Positions 33,785-43,444 are shown, counted from the stretch's first letter. The stretch: 64,000 bases of DNA from Cupriavidus cauae (GCF_008632125.1 NZ_VWRN01000035.1:62001-126000); one strand, 5' to 3'. The notes: generated by a model not told the origin, from the letters alone. Translations and numbers: made by a program.

Positions 33785-35497
33785 ATGAGCCAGCCGATGA
33801 CCCAGCCTAACGCCGATCTCCCATCGTCCTCCGCCGGCACGCCGGCGCCCGCGCCACGCAGCGGCGGCCGCATCCTCGTCGATGCGCTGCGCATCCACGG
33901 CACCGAGCGCGTGTTCTGCGTGCCGGGCGAGAGCTTCCTCGACGTGCTCGACGCCCTGCACGATCAGCCCGCCATCGACCTGATCGTCTGCAAGCACGAA
34001 GGCGCGGCGGCCAATATGGCCGAGGCCGACGGCAAGCTGAGCGGACGTCCCGGCATCTGCTTCGTCACGCGCGGACCCGGGGCGACGCATGCCAGCGTCG
34101 GCGTCCATATCGCCGCGCAGGACTCGACGCCGATGATCCTGTTCGTCGGGCAGATCGCCCGTGAGCACCGGGGCAGGGAAGCGTTCCAGGAGGTCGACTA
34201 CGCGGCGATGTTCGGCGGCATGGCGAAATGGGTCGCCGAGATCGACGACCCCGCGCGCATCCCCGAACTGGTGGCGCGCGCCTTCCAGGTCGCGACCTCG
34301 GGCCGGCCCGGACCGGTGGTGCTCGCGTTGCCCGAGGACGTGCTCGACGGCGATGCGGCCTGCCGCGACACCGGCGCGTATCGGCCCGTGGTCGCCTCGC
34401 CGTCGGCCGCGGATGCGGCCGCGCTGGCCGAGCTGCTGTCGTCAGCGCAGCGCCCGCTGGTGATCGCCGGCGGCGCCAACTGGCGCGACGAGGATGCGGC
34501 CGCGTTCGCCCGCTTCGTGCATGCCTGGGACCTGCCGGTGGCCTGTGCCTTCCGCCGCCAGGACGTGCTGGACAATCGCGATCCGCACTACGTCGGGCAT
34601 CTGAGCCTGGGTGTCAATCCGCGCCTGGCCGAGCGCGTGCGCGGCGCCGACCTGATCGTCGCCTTCGGCACGCGGCTCGGCGACGTGGCCACCGACGGCT
34701 ATACGCTGCTCGAACCCCCGCGGCCGCGCCAGCGGCTGGTGCATATCCACGCCGATGCGGCGGAACTGGGCCGGGTGTACCAGCCCGATCTGGCGATCCA
34801 CGCGGGTATCGGTCCGGGAGCGGCGATGCTGGCGGGCCTGCCGGCGCCGGCGACGATACGCTGGCGCGAATGGACGGCCGCGGCGCGCGCCGATCATCAG
34901 GGCTTCGTCTCACCGGCCTCGCCGCACGCGGACGCCACCGGCGTCGACATGACCGCGGTGGTCGACCATCTGAACCGCACGCTGCCCGACGATGCGATCG
35001 TCACCAACGGGGCCGGCAACTATGCGGTCTGGCTGCATCGCTACTTCGCCTATCGCCGGCCGCGCACGCAGCTGGCTCCGACCTGCGGTGCGATGGGCTA
35101 TGGCCTGCCCGCTGCGATCTCGGCGAAGCTGCGCCATCCCGAGCGCACCGTGGTGTGCTTCGCCGGCGACGGCTGCTTCCAGATGTATCCGCAGGAGCTG
35201 ACCACCGCGGCAGCGGTGGGGGCCAATGTGGTGGTGCTGGTCGTCAACAACGGCATGTACGGCACGATCCGGATGCATCAGGAGCGGCGCTATCCGGGCC
35301 GCGTCAGCGGCACCGGCATCGTCAATCCGGATTTCGTCGCGCTGGCGCAGGCCTGTGGGGCCTGGGCCGAGCGGCTGACCAGCGCGGACGGGTTTGCCGA
35401 CGCCTTTGCGCGCGCCTGCGCCGCAGGCAGGCCGGCGCTGCTCGAGCTGTGCACCGACCCGCGGCAGATCACGCCGGCGATGCGGCTCAGCCAGTAG
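33785..35497 (+). CDS. Thiamine-diphosphate enzyme, acetolactate synthase large-subunit-like
   Basis: 570 residues. N-terminal Pyr domain with the catalytic Glu in CKHEGAAANMAEADG; central FAD/ADP-like domain; C-terminal PP domain with the TPP motif GDGCFQMYPQELTTAAAVGA ending in VVNNGMYGT. It resembles the IlvB family and catabolic relatives, but no small-subunit gene adjoins, so it may be a decarboxylase or carboligase rather than biosynthetic AHAS. The N-terminus (SQPMTQPNADLPSSSAGTPA) is low complexity. ATG 33785 lies at the end of a repeat array. It overlaps a convergent gene by 11 bp. Confidence 0.85.
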   Translation: MSQPMTQPNADLPSSSAGTPAPAPRSGGRILVDALRIHGTERVFCVPGESFLDVLDALHDQPAIDLIVCKHEGAAANMAEADGKLSGRPGICFVTRGPGATHASVGVHIAAQDSTPMILFVGQIAREHRGREAFQEVDYAAMFGGMAKWVAEIDDPARIPELVARAFQVATSGRPGPVVLALPEDVLDGDAACRDTGAYRPVVASPSAADAAALAELLSSAQRPLVIAGGANWRDEDAAAFARFVHAWDLPVACAFRRQDVLDNRDPHYVGHLSLGVNPRLAERVRGADLIVAFGTRLGDVATDGYTLLEPPRPRQRLVHIHADAAELGRVYQPDLAIHAGIGPGAAMLAGLPAPATIRWREWTAAARADHQGFVSPASPHADATGVDMTAVVDHLNRTLPDDAIVTNGAGNYAVWLHRYFAYRRPRTQLAPTCGAMGYGLPAAISAKLRHPERTVVCFAGDGCFQMYPQELTTAAAVGANVVVLVVNNGMYGTIRMHQERRYPGRVSGTGIVNPDFVALAQACGAWAERLTSADGFADAFARACAAGRPALLELCTDPRQITPAMRLSQ

Positions 35498-36557
35498 CAA
35501 GCGACGGGACCGCCGGAGCGCTGCCGGCGCTGGCCGTGGTTGTGGCGGTGCTGGCGGTGGTGGTGGTCGACTTCGCCGACGCGGCGGCGAGCAGACGCTT
35601 GATCTGGCGGTCGCGCAGGTCCAGCGTGCATAACTCATCGTTGACGAGCAGCCAGTCCTCGCGCAAGCAGGCGCCGATGCGCTGCACCACGCCCACGGGC
35701 AGCCGGAAGTCCGCGAAGGCCGAATACCTCGGAATCTCGCCGCGCCACCAGTGCTGCTTCCACACGTCGGTCAGGCGAGCGGCCAGTTCCGCCAGTTGTT
35801 CGTCCTTGGCGTCGGCCGACTGGCGAAGCGCCTGCAGAACGCCCATCACTTCGGCATAGGCCGATGCGCTCTCCGACCGGTTGCGGCGCAGGTACCTGAC
35901 CACGGCCGCCATCTGTGCCAGCACCGCGGCGGCGGCGACGTCCAGGCACTCGGGTGGATCATTGCCGGCGATCGCGCGAACCACCTTGCACCATTTCCCC
36001 TTGTGCGCGAACAGCTTGCAGCGGTCCGCCTTGCGGATGCGCTCGGCCAGGAAATTCAGCCTCACGCGGCGCGCTTCGGGCGACAGCACCGGGGAAATCC
36101 GCGGGCGCGGTTCGTCGACGTCAACGCCGGTGCCAGAAGGGACGCGTGCTTCGTTGGCGGAGGGCGGCACAGTCGAGACAGCCATGCCGGCCCGCTGGCG
36201 CAGTCGCGTGATGGTGTGCAATACGGCGGGAACCTGCCCGTGACAGGGCCGCTCGCAGCGATACCTGTCGCGCGGCACGACGCAGCTCAGCAGCGTCAGC
36301 ACGACGCGGCGGAACCAGCCCAATTCGCGCCAGTTGCGCTCCAGCCGGACATCGACAGGCTGGCGGGCGTTCGCGACTGCGGCATTCTCGACGACGAGCC
36401 GGTAGCCGCGGCCGCCGACGAAGAACGAGCCGCGCTGAAGGACGATCCGCTTCAGCATGGATTCGTCGCTGCCTTTGGCGACGGCGTCGAAGAATTCGTG
36501 CGCGGTCGAATAGTGCGCCGCGAGGACGGGGCGCGCAAGGCAGGGCAGAGTGGGCAT
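35487..36557 (-). CDS. Unrecognised hypothetical protein
   Basis: 356 residues from ATG 36557 (GGAG seven bases upstream). I do not recognise it. No signal peptide is evident; there is one moderately hydrophobic stretch (FRRVVLTLLSCVVPRD). Cys/Arg/Lys-rich segments (DRYRCERPCHGQ, CKLFAHKGKWCKVVRA) and a Trp-rich region (TDVWKQHWWRGEIPRYSAFA) stand out. The C-terminus is a Thr/Ser/Ala run. Composition is less extreme in GC and richer in Ser, Thr, Asn and Cys than its neighbours, which might indicate acquisition. It overlaps the convergent TPP enzyme gene by 11 bp. Confidence 0.6.
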   Translation of the reverse strand: MPTLPCLARPVLAAHYSTAHEFFDAVAKGSDESMLKRIVLQRGSFFVGGRGYRLVVENAAVANARQPVDVRLERNWRELGWFRRVVLTLLSCVVPRDRYRCERPCHGQVPAVLHTITRLRQRAGMAVSTVPPSANEARVPSGTGVDVDEPRPRISPVLSPEARRVRLNFLAERIRKADRCKLFAHKGKWCKVVRAIAGNDPPECLDVAAAAVLAQMAAVVRYLRRNRSESASAYAEVMGVLQALRQSADAKDEQLAELAARLTDVWKQHWWRGEIPRYSAFADFRLPVGVVQRIGACLREDWLLVNDELCTLDLRDRQIKRLLAAASAKSTTTTASTATTTASAGSAPAVPSLATG

Positions 36558-36782
36558 GGGGGGCGCTCCGGAAAACGCCGCACTGGCGCGCGGCAGTGGG
36601 ATTGCCGCGTCCGATTGGCCGCGCCCGCCAGGCGGGGCCAATCGGTTTGCGGGACACCGGAATCATGGCGGCATGCTGGCCGCGTTCTTGCGAATTTGGC
36701 GCGGTCCGTATGGCAAACGGTAGCCTGCTCGTCGCGCGATCGCGGTTTCGTCAGCGTCGCGGCAGGCCGGCCGCTTCCGCGT

Positions 36783-36840
36783 TGCCCGATTGTCGCGTCG
36801 CCCGATTGTCGCGCCGCCCGATTACGGCCGTCCGATTACG
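36783..36840. repeat. 14-16 bp degenerate repeat at the 3' end of the IclR gene
   Basis: Four copies around GCCCGATTGTCGCG / GTCCGATTACGCG. The stop codon of the minus-strand IclR gene (36838-36836, TAA) lies within the last copy. Confidence 0.75.
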
Positions 36841-37693
36841 CGCCGCCGAGTTCGCGCTCGATCCGCGCGACGCATTCGATCAGCACCGGCCGCACCACGT
36901 CGAGCAGATGCCGCGGCGGGACGACCGCGTTGGGGCCGCTGCAGCTCAACGTCATCGGGGGCAGCGCGGGGCCCGGATGAAAGGCGGCCGCGATCGAATT
37001 GATGTCCGGCAGCCAGTCGCCGAACGAGGTGGTGCAGCCCATGCGCCGGACTTCCTCGCGGCTGCGCGCGAGCACCGCCTGGGCCTCGGCCTCCGGGAGC
37101 CCGTCGCTGGCGCGGAAGGCGGCCAGCGCCTGGCGCGCGTCGGCGGCCGGCAGCGCCTGCAGATAGGCGCGGCCCGCGGCCGTGGTCAGGCCAGAGATGC
37201 GCGTGCCGACGGCCACGCGCAAGGTCAGATAGCTCTCGGCCTGGCAATTCTCGAAGATCAGCATGCGGCCGCGATCGCGCAGGATCAGCGAGGCGACGCC
37301 CTGCGACAGATCTGCCAGGCGCTGCATATGCGGCCGCGCGACCGCCAGCACATCGGCGCCTTCGCGCGCGGTCGGCGCCAGCGCCAGCGCGGAGCTGCCG
37401 AGGCGATATTTGCCGGCGTCCGGCTCCAGGCGCAGATAGCCGAGTTCGGTCAGCGTATGCGTCAGCCGCGATACGGTCGACTTGGGCAGGCCGCAGCGCT
37501 GCGCCAGTTCCGCGTTGCCCAATTGCGCGTCGAAGCCGCGGAAGCAGGCCAGTACATCGAGGCCGCGCGCCAGCGCGGTGACGAAGTGGCGGTCTTCCTT
37601 GTGGCGGGGCGCGCCGCTGCCGATGCCGCTGCGGACGTCGTCCCGCTCCGCCGCCTCGGTCGCCATCGCCTGGGCCTGATCGTCGCTTGCCAT
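36836..37693 (-). CDS. IclR family transcriptional regulator
   Basis: 285 residues from ATG 37693. An N-terminal winged helix (HFVTALARGLDVLACF, LAQRCGLPKSTVSRLTHTL) precedes the IclR effector domain (DVLAVARPHMQRLADLSQ, TTAAGRAYLQALPA and a conserved SFGDWLPDINSIAAAF segment). IclR proteins typically bind aromatic or small organic acids. It lies 20 bp downstream of an acyl-CoA ligase gene and a strong palindromic operator precedes that operon, so autoregulation with ligase control is likely. Confidence 0.9.
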   Translation of the reverse strand: MASDDQAQAMATEAAERDDVRSGIGSGAPRHKEDRHFVTALARGLDVLACFRGFDAQLGNAELAQRCGLPKSTVSRLTHTLTELGYLRLEPDAGKYRLGSSALALAPTAREGADVLAVARPHMQRLADLSQGVASLILRDRGRMLIFENCQAESYLTLRVAVGTRISGLTTAAGRAYLQALPAADARQALAAFRASDGLPEAEAQAVLARSREEVRRMGCTTSFGDWLPDINSIAAAFHPGPALPPMTLSCSGPNAVVPPRHLLDVVRPVLIECVARIERELGGA

Positions 37694-37713
37694 GGTGCTC
37701 GTGCGATCCGCGC

Positions 37714-39348
37714 TCAGAACTCGCCGGCGGCCAGCATCTCGCGCAGCCTGGCCTTCAGGATCTTGCCCGACGGCGCGGCCGGCAGCTGTGCGACCACCTT
37801 GATTTCCGCGGGGATCTTGTACGGCGACAGCCGTTCGCGCAGGAAGGTCTTCAGCGCCGCGGGGTCGAGCGTCATGCCGGCTCGGACCTCGACGAAGGCG
37901 ATCACCTCCTCGTTGCCCTCGACGGCGCGTCCGACCACGGCCGACTGCACCACCGCCGGGTAAGCGTTGATCGATTGCTCGACTTCCTCGGGATACACGT
38001 TGAAGCCGGAATGGATGATGATTTCCTTGGACCGGCCGACGATGGAGATCGCGCCGTCGTCGTCGATCCTGGCGAGGTCGCCGGTATGCAGCCAGCCGTC
38101 GGCGTCGATCGCCTGCGCGGTCAGATCGGGGCGCTTGTAGTAGCCCTTCATCACGTTGGGGCCACGCACCAGCAGTTCGCCGCTGCCGTCCGGCAGCGGA
38201 TCGCCGAGGCACACCTCGACACCGGGCACCGCCTGGCCCACCGAGCAGTCGCTGCGGGGCGCATCGACGCGCGTCTGGCTGACGGTCGGCGACGTTTCGG
38301 TCATGCCGTAGCCGTTGTGCAGCGTGATGCCGAAGGTCTGCTCGAACGCGGCCTTCAACGTCGCGGTCAGCGGCGCGCCGCCCGATTGCGCCATGCGCAA
38401 GGCCGGCGCGCGCAGCGGCGTGGGCTGGCTGCGGCCCCATTCGATCAGCTTGGCGTACATCGCCGGTACGCCGTGCAGCACCGACAGGTTCTCCTCGACC
38501 AGCGCGCGCGCCAGCCGCTCGGGCCGGAAGCGCGGTTCGTAGTAGACCGTGGCGCCGTTGGAGAGCGGGCCGACCAGCAGCACCGACAGGCCGTAGACAT
38601 GCGAGATCGGCAGCACGCCATAGACGCGGTCGCCCGGCTGCACGCGCGCCTGCACGCGGTTGCTGTGGCCGATGAACATCAGGTTCGAATGCGTCAGCAT
38701 CACGCCCTTCGATGCGCCGGTGGTGCCGGTGGTGTAGATCACCGCGGCCACCTGTTCGCGCGCGTCGGCCTGCACCGGTTCGGGCACCGCCTCGCCATTG
38801 AGCTTGCCGATCAACAGGCGCCCGACATGCGGCCATTCGGCCCATTGCGCGCCGCGCGCCAGGCCGTGCTCGCGCGCCTCGGGGTAGGCATTGTCGAGAT
38901 ACAGCGCGAGCCGGGCGCCCGCGTGCTCGATGATGTTGTCGATCTCGCGCGCGGACAGGCGGGCGTTGACGGGAATCGCCCACGCGTCCAGCGAACTGAG
39001 GGCGAGGATCAGCACCGCGCAGCCGACGCTGTTCTCGGTCACCAGCACCACGCGGTCGCCGCCGCGCACGCCGGCATTGGCGAGCGCCGCCTCGCTCTGG
39101 CGCACCGCGCCCTCCAGCTCGCCATAGCGGATCGAGCGCTCGCCATCCATCAGCGCGACCACATCGGGGCGGTCGGCGGCCCAGGGCGCGATGGCCTGGT
39201 GCAGGCGCGCGTAGGGCGGCACGAACTGCGCCGTGGCGGCGGAGGGCTGGGAAGCGGGCGTGGAGGCGGCGGGGGAATTGGCGCCGGTATTGGGGCCGGT
39301 ATTGGGGCCGGCATTAGCGCCGGCATTGGCGCTGAAGGTGCTGCTCAT
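37714..39348 (-). CDS. Acyl-CoA ligase (AMP-binding; benzoate/cyclohexanecarboxylate or long-chain type)
   Basis: 544 residues from ATG 39348 (GGAG six bases upstream). ANL motifs: AVIYTTGTTGASKGVMLTHS, NGYGMTETSPTVSQ, GWLHTGDLARIDDDGAISIV, HSGFNVYPEEVEQ and APSGKILKARLRE. The N-terminal 30 residues are a repeat-derived Asn/Ala/Gly/Pro/Thr tract (ANAGPNTGPNTGAN). Co-transcription with an IclR regulator suggests an aromatic or alicyclic carboxylate substrate, but this is inference. Confidence 0.88.
   Translation of the reverse strand: MSSTFSANAGANAGPNTGPNTGANSPAASTPASQPSAATAQFVPPYARLHQAIAPWAADRPDVVALMDGERSIRYGELEGAVRQSEAALANAGVRGGDRVVLVTENSVGCAVLILALSSLDAWAIPVNARLSAREIDNIIEHAGARLALYLDNAYPEAREHGLARGAQWAEWPHVGRLLIGKLNGEAVPEPVQADAREQVAAVIYTTGTTGASKGVMLTHSNLMFIGHSNRVQARVQPGDRVYGVLPISHVYGLSVLLVGPLSNGATVYYEPRFRPERLARALVEENLSVLHGVPAMYAKLIEWGRSQPTPLRAPALRMAQSGGAPLTATLKAAFEQTFGITLHNGYGMTETSPTVSQTRVDAPRSDCSVGQAVPGVEVCLGDPLPDGSGELLVRGPNVMKGYYKRPDLTAQAIDADGWLHTGDLARIDDDGAISIVGRSKEIIIHSGFNVYPEEVEQSINAYPAVVQSAVVGRAVEGNEEVIAFVEVRAGMTLDPAALKTFLRERLSPYKIPAEIKVVAQLPAAPSGKILKARLREMLAAGEF
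39277..39336. repeat. 12-bp in-frame tandem repeat, 5 units
   Basis: Five units of ATTGGGGCCGGT type near the ligase start codon; on the minus strand they encode Ala-Asn-Ala/Thr-Gly/Pro repeats. Confidence 0.88.
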
Positions 39349-39430
39349 CGAAGTCTCCGGAATGGCGTTGCCGGCGTGGCCGCCGGCTTGGTCTGTCCGC
39401 GATGGTTGCATCGTTCGATGATGCCGTCAA

Positions 39431-39462
39431 CTGCAATGCAGAATCTATGTTCTGCATTGCAG
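39431..39462. promoter_or_regulatory. Double operator of the acyl-CoA ligase/IclR operon
   Basis: A perfect 13-bp inverted repeat CTGCAATGCAGAA / TTCTGCATTGCAG separated by TCTATG. Each half is itself a near-palindrome (TTCTGCA-T-TGCAGAA and CTGCA-A-TGCAG), so it reads as two adjacent operators. On the minus strand, -35 TTGGCT and -10 TAGATT (18-bp spacer) can be drawn across it. Position and form fit an IclR-type site. Confidence 0.7.
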
Positions 39463-39540
39463 AACAGCCAAATCCGATGGCGGGATGCGTCCAGCAGCGT
39501 CCCAAGACGGCGGAGCGCCTCGCCTCCCGGCGGGCCCGGC

Positions 39541-41307
39541 TCAGAAGCGGAAGCGCCCCACATCGGCGGCCAGTTCGCCGGCCTGCCAGTCCAGCGATTC
39601 GGCTTGCTGCGCCACCGTGGTCACCAGTTCGGCGTTCTGCCGGCTGGTGCCGTCCAGGCGCGCGACGGCGCCGTCGACCACCGCAATCCCCGCCGCCTGC
39701 TGCTGCGCCAGGCCATTGAGCCGCTCCGCCAGCGTATGGCTGCGCAGCACCGCCTGCTCGATCGCCGCCATCGCCTGTTCGACCTCGCCGCTGAGGCCGG
39801 CGCCGGCCTCGATGTCGCGCGTGGCTTCGCCGAGCAGCGCGCCGATATCGCGCGCCGATTGCGCGCTGCGTTGCGCCAGTGCACGGACTTCGTTGGCCAC
39901 CACGGCGAAGCCGCGGCCCGCCGCGCCGGCGCGCGCGGCTTCGACCGCTGCGTTGAGCGCCAGCAGATTGGTCTGGAAGGCGATGCCCTGCAGCACGCCT
40001 ACCACTTCGGAGATGTCGCGCGAACGCGCCTGCACCGCATCCATCGACGCACGCATGCTGCGCACCACCGCGCTGCCGGTGCCGACCGCGTCGCGCGCCT
40101 GGCTGGCCATCGCGCTGGACTCGTGCGCACGCATGTGGATCTGCTCGACCAGCCCGCGCAGTTCGCCGATGCTCGTGGCGGCTTCCTCGACGGCGGCCAG
40201 CTGGCGGCCGGTGCGCTCGGAAAGATCGTGATTGGCCGCGGCGATCTGCTCGCTGGCGCCGTGGATCTGGCGCGCCGAGGATTGAATGCGCGCGAGCATC
40301 GCGGCCAGCGCGTCGCGCATCGCGGCCAGGTCCTGCAGCAGACCGCGCGCGCCGCGCCGGCGCAGACGCTGGCCTTCGGTCAGGTCGCCGGCGGCGATGC
40401 GCCGCGCGGCGTCGGCCGCCTCGCGCGGTTCGCCGCCGAGTTCGGCCAGCAGGGCGCGCGCGGCCTGCCATGCCAGCACTGCGGCCGCCGCGAGGCTCGC
40501 GGCCAGCATCGCCATCGTGATCCACTGCGCGCGGGCCTGGCTGTACGACACCGAGGCCACCGTATCGGCGGCCTGCTTCTCCAGGCGGGCACGGGCCTGC
40601 TCGATCTGCGTGCCGAGTTTCGCCAGCTGTTCGGCGACGAAGTGACCCTCGACGGAGACGGCGCTGTCGAATTGCAGCGCGTCGAGCGGCTGCTTGCGCA
40701 ACAGCTCGACATAGCCGTGCATCAGTTGCGCCGCGTTGGCACGCTCGCGCGCCAGCGCCTCGGCCTGATCCGGCGCGGCACGGCCGACGCCGGACAGCGT
40801 GGTGTCGAGTGTCTGCAGGGCCTGGGCGATCTGTTGGGCGGCGGTATCGCGCTCGGCCGTGCTGGTGGCCATCGTCAACGCGAGCTGGGCGTGTCCCAGG
40901 CCGGCCAGCGCCGACTGGGCGCGCTCGGCCGCGACCGAGCCGCGCATGTCGCGCTGATACAGCGTGTCGGTCCTGTCCTTCAGCGCGACCAGATTGACGA
41001 TGCCGCTGACCGCGGCCGCCGCGCCGAACAGGTAGACCAGCACGAACGCCGTGCCCAGGCGCGCGGCAAGCGGCAGGCGTGGCCGGCGCCGGGCCGCCGA
41101 GGAAGGCGAGGACTCCGAGGACTCCGATGGCCCGGATTGCCACGCCGGCCCCGGTGGCCCCGATGGCCCCCATGGCGACGTGCCCGCTGGCGCCGTGTCC
41201 GCCGTGGCAGCGGTGCCGAGCATCGGTGCGATCCCCGCGCCCGTGCTCGACCGCAAACCAAACCTTGACCGCCAGCGCGGCCACCCCGTTCTGAATATTT
41301 GCAACAT
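39541..41307 (-). CDS. Methyl-accepting chemotaxis protein
   Basis: 588 residues. After an unusual 70-residue Ser/Pro/Gly-rich N-terminus, transmembrane helix 1 ([20 protein letters not shown]) leads to a four-helix-bundle-like periplasmic domain, helix 2 ([18 protein letters not shown]), HAMP and a signalling domain with the conserved hairpin tip [20 protein letters not shown]. Tip sequence and periplasmic domain place it with Tsr/Tar-like receptors of betaproteobacteria. ATG 41307 is chosen; other ATGs lie upstream. No C-terminal NWETF-type CheR pentapeptide is present. Ligand unknown. Confidence 0.87.
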   Translation of the reverse strand: MLQIFRTGWPRWRSRFGLRSSTGAGIAPMLGTAATADTAPAGTSPWGPSGPPGPAWQSGPSESSESSPSSAARRRPRLPLAARLGTAFVLVYLFGAAAAVSGIVNLVALKDRTDTLYQRDMRGSVAAERAQSALAGLGHAQLALTMATSTAERDTAAQQIAQALQTLDTTLSGVGRAAPDQAEALARERANAAQLMHGYVELLRKQPLDALQFDSAVSVEGHFVAEQLAKLGTQIEQARARLEKQAADTVASVSYSQARAQWITMAMLAASLAAAAVLAWQAARALLAELGGEPREAADAARRIAAGDLTEGQRLRRRGARGLLQDLAAMRDALAAMLARIQSSARQIHGASEQIAAANHDLSERTGRQLAAVEEAATSIGELRGLVEQIHMRAHESSAMASQARDAVGTGSAVVRSMRASMDAVQARSRDISEVVGVLQGIAFQTNLLALNAAVEAARAGAAGRGFAVVANEVRALAQRSAQSARDIGALLGEATRDIEAGAGLSGEVEQAMAAIEQAVLRSHTLAERLNGLAQQQAAGIAVVDGAVARLDGTSRQNAELVTTVAQQAESLDWQAGELAADVGRFRF

Positions 41308-41537
41308 GGCTTTCCCCCGCCGCATGCGGCGCCCGTGAATTGTTGTTTTGGGCTGATGCTGGCGAGGGGATGTGACGTCGCCGTGACGTCCTGCCATGCG
41401 GCGGGGTTGTCATATGGCGGTCATGTGACTGTCATGAAATAGGCTGCCTTGCCGCGCGCCTCGTCGATGCCGGCGCAGGCCACACACGCCGTCGCCGCGT
41501 CCATCCCGGCGTCCTTGCCACCGTTGTCGAGATCCCC

Positions 41538-43382
41538 ATGTCCGTTGCCGTGATCGAATCCGCCGCAGCGGCTGCGCCGATGCGTCTGCCGCCGCTGCGC
41601 GCCGTCTTCCAGCCGATCGTGCGCTTCGAGTCGGCCGATCTGCTCGGCTACGAGGCGCTGCTGCGCGGACCCGAGGGCTCGCCGCTGGCCTCGCCCGAAG
41701 CGCTGTTCCGGCTGGCCGTCAGCCCGGCCGAAACGATGGCGCTGGAAGTGCAGGCGGCCCGGGCCGCGCTGGCGCGCTTCGCCGAGCTGCAGTTGCCCGG
41801 CGCGCTGTTCGTCAATTTCAGTCCGATGACGCTGCGCCATCTGCTGGCCGATCATGGCCGCGGCATGGCGGCGCTGCTGGCGAACACCGTGGCCCCGGGG
41901 CGCGTGGTGATCGAGCTGACCGAGCAGACCCGCATCGGCGACATGGCGGCATTTGCCGACGCGATGGCGGTACTGCGCGATCTCGGCCTGCGCTATGCGC
42001 TGGACGACTTCGGCACCGGCCACGCCAACCTCGATCTGCTGGTCCAGCTGACGCCGCAATTCATCAAGCTCGACAAGTCGCTGGTGCACGGCGTGGCCTC
42101 ATGCTCGCGGCGGCTCGAACTGATGCGCACGGTGTTGAGCCTGGCCGATGCGCTGGGCATCAGCGTGATTGCCGAAGGCATCGAGGACAACGAGGAGCTG
42201 GCGGTGCTGCGCGATCTCGGCGTGCCGTTCGGCCAAGGCTATCTGCTGGGGCGGCCATTGCCGGAGCCGTCGCAGGCGCCGCCGCATGACGTGGTGCAGG
42301 CGCTGGGCTCGCGCCAGATCGCGGTGTTTCCGCAGGTGGTGCGTTCGGGCTGGACCGGGCCGAATGCCGGCAAGCTGCTGCGGCGCGCGCCGACGGTGCG
42401 GCCGGAGCAGACCAACAACGAGGTGCTGGCGCTGTTCCACGCCCATCCCGGGCTGCATGCGCTGGCCGTGCTCGATCCGGAGGGCAGGCCGATCGGCATC
42501 ATCAACCGGCAGAGCTTCATCGACCGCTATGCCGCGCCGTTCCATCGCGAGCTCTATGGCAAGAAGGCCTGCATCCTGATGGCCCATCGCGAGCCGGTCT
42601 GCTTCGATCGCGAGGCCACCATCGAGACCATGGCCAAGAGCCTGGCCAGCGGCAACCAGCGCTATCTGGCCGACGGTTTCATCATCACCGATGGCGGCCG
42701 CTATGCGGGCCTGGGCACCGGCGCGGACCTGATCCGCGCCGTCACCGAGATCCGCATGGAGGCGGCGCGCTATGCCAATCCGCTGACTTTCCTGCCGGGC
42801 AACATCCCGCTGAACCAGCATGTCGACCGGCTGCTCGATGCGGGCGCGGCGTTCTGCGCCTGTTATGTCGACCTGAACCACTTCAAGCCCTTCAACGATC
42901 AGTACGGCTACTGGAAGGGCGACGAGATGATCAAGGGCGCGGCCGCGATCCTGGCCGATGCCTGCGATCCGGTGCGCGACTTCCTCGGGCATGTCGGCGG
43001 CGACGACTTCCTGGTGCTGTACCAGAGCCCGGACTGGAACCAGCGCGCGCGCGGCGCGATCGCGCGCTTCAATCGCGCCGCGCGCGAACTGTACGACGCG
43101 GACGACCGCGCGGCAGGGGGCATCCATGGCGAGGACCGCCATGGCCGCACCGCATTCTTCCCGATGGTCAGCATGGCGATCGGCGCGGTCCGCGTGGCCC
43201 ACGGGGTGGCCCGCACCGAGACCGACGGCTGGCGCCTGGGCAGCAGCCATATTGCCGCCGCCGCGGCCGCGGCCAAGCGCGATGCCAAGAAGGACCCGAG
43301 CGGTTTCGCGGTGGTCGACCTGACGCCGACTCTGGGGCCGGGCGGTCCATCGGAAGAGCGCAGCGAGGGCCGTCCACATTGA
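41538..43382 (+). CDS. EAL-CBS-GGDEF cyclic-di-GMP protein
   Basis: 614 residues, cytoplasmic. The EAL domain (about 1-250) keeps the catalytic set: EALLRG at 39, NFSP, ELTEQ, DDFGTG, KLDKS and AEGIED. A CBS pair (about 275-415) follows, then a GGDEF domain whose signature is GGDDF at 487-491, with Asp in place of the usual Glu. The order (phosphodiesterase first) is unusual but known in proteobacteria. Net activity is uncertain; the EAL part looks active. The C-terminal tail is low complexity. The gene is divergent from the chemoreceptor. Confidence 0.88.
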   Translation: MSVAVIESAAAAAPMRLPPLRAVFQPIVRFESADLLGYEALLRGPEGSPLASPEALFRLAVSPAETMALEVQAARAALARFAELQLPGALFVNFSPMTLRHLLADHGRGMAALLANTVAPGRVVIELTEQTRIGDMAAFADAMAVLRDLGLRYALDDFGTGHANLDLLVQLTPQFIKLDKSLVHGVASCSRRLELMRTVLSLADALGISVIAEGIEDNEELAVLRDLGVPFGQGYLLGRPLPEPSQAPPHDVVQALGSRQIAVFPQVVRSGWTGPNAGKLLRRAPTVRPEQTNNEVLALFHAHPGLHALAVLDPEGRPIGIINRQSFIDRYAAPFHRELYGKKACILMAHREPVCFDREATIETMAKSLASGNQRYLADGFIITDGGRYAGLGTGADLIRAVTEIRMEAARYANPLTFLPGNIPLNQHVDRLLDAGAAFCACYVDLNHFKPFNDQYGYWKGDEMIKGAAAILADACDPVRDFLGHVGGDDFLVLYQSPDWNQRARGAIARFNRAARELYDADDRAAGGIHGEDRHGRTAFFPMVSMAIGAVRVAHGVARTETDGWRLGSSHIAAAAAAAKRDAKKDPSGFAVVDLTPTLGPGGPSEERSEGRPH

Positions 43383-43421
43383 GCGACCGGCGAGCGCCCG
43401 GCTCGCGAACGGGCGTTCGGG

Positions 43422-43444
43422 TTATCCACAGATTGTGTGGATAA
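43422..43444. promoter_or_regulatory. Inverted pair of perfect DnaA boxes
   Basis: TTATCCACA (43422-43430) and its reverse complement TGTGGATAA (43436-43444), separated by GATTG; the inverted arms extend one base further on each side. Both match the DnaA consensus exactly. A GC hairpin CGCCCG/CGGGCG lies just upstream. No U-tract follows, so a terminator role is less likely. Confidence 0.7.

Noticed and set aside
43393..43415. Intrinsic terminator of the EAL gene
   Set aside because: A GC hairpin (CGCCCG/CGGGCG) is present but no U-tract follows.
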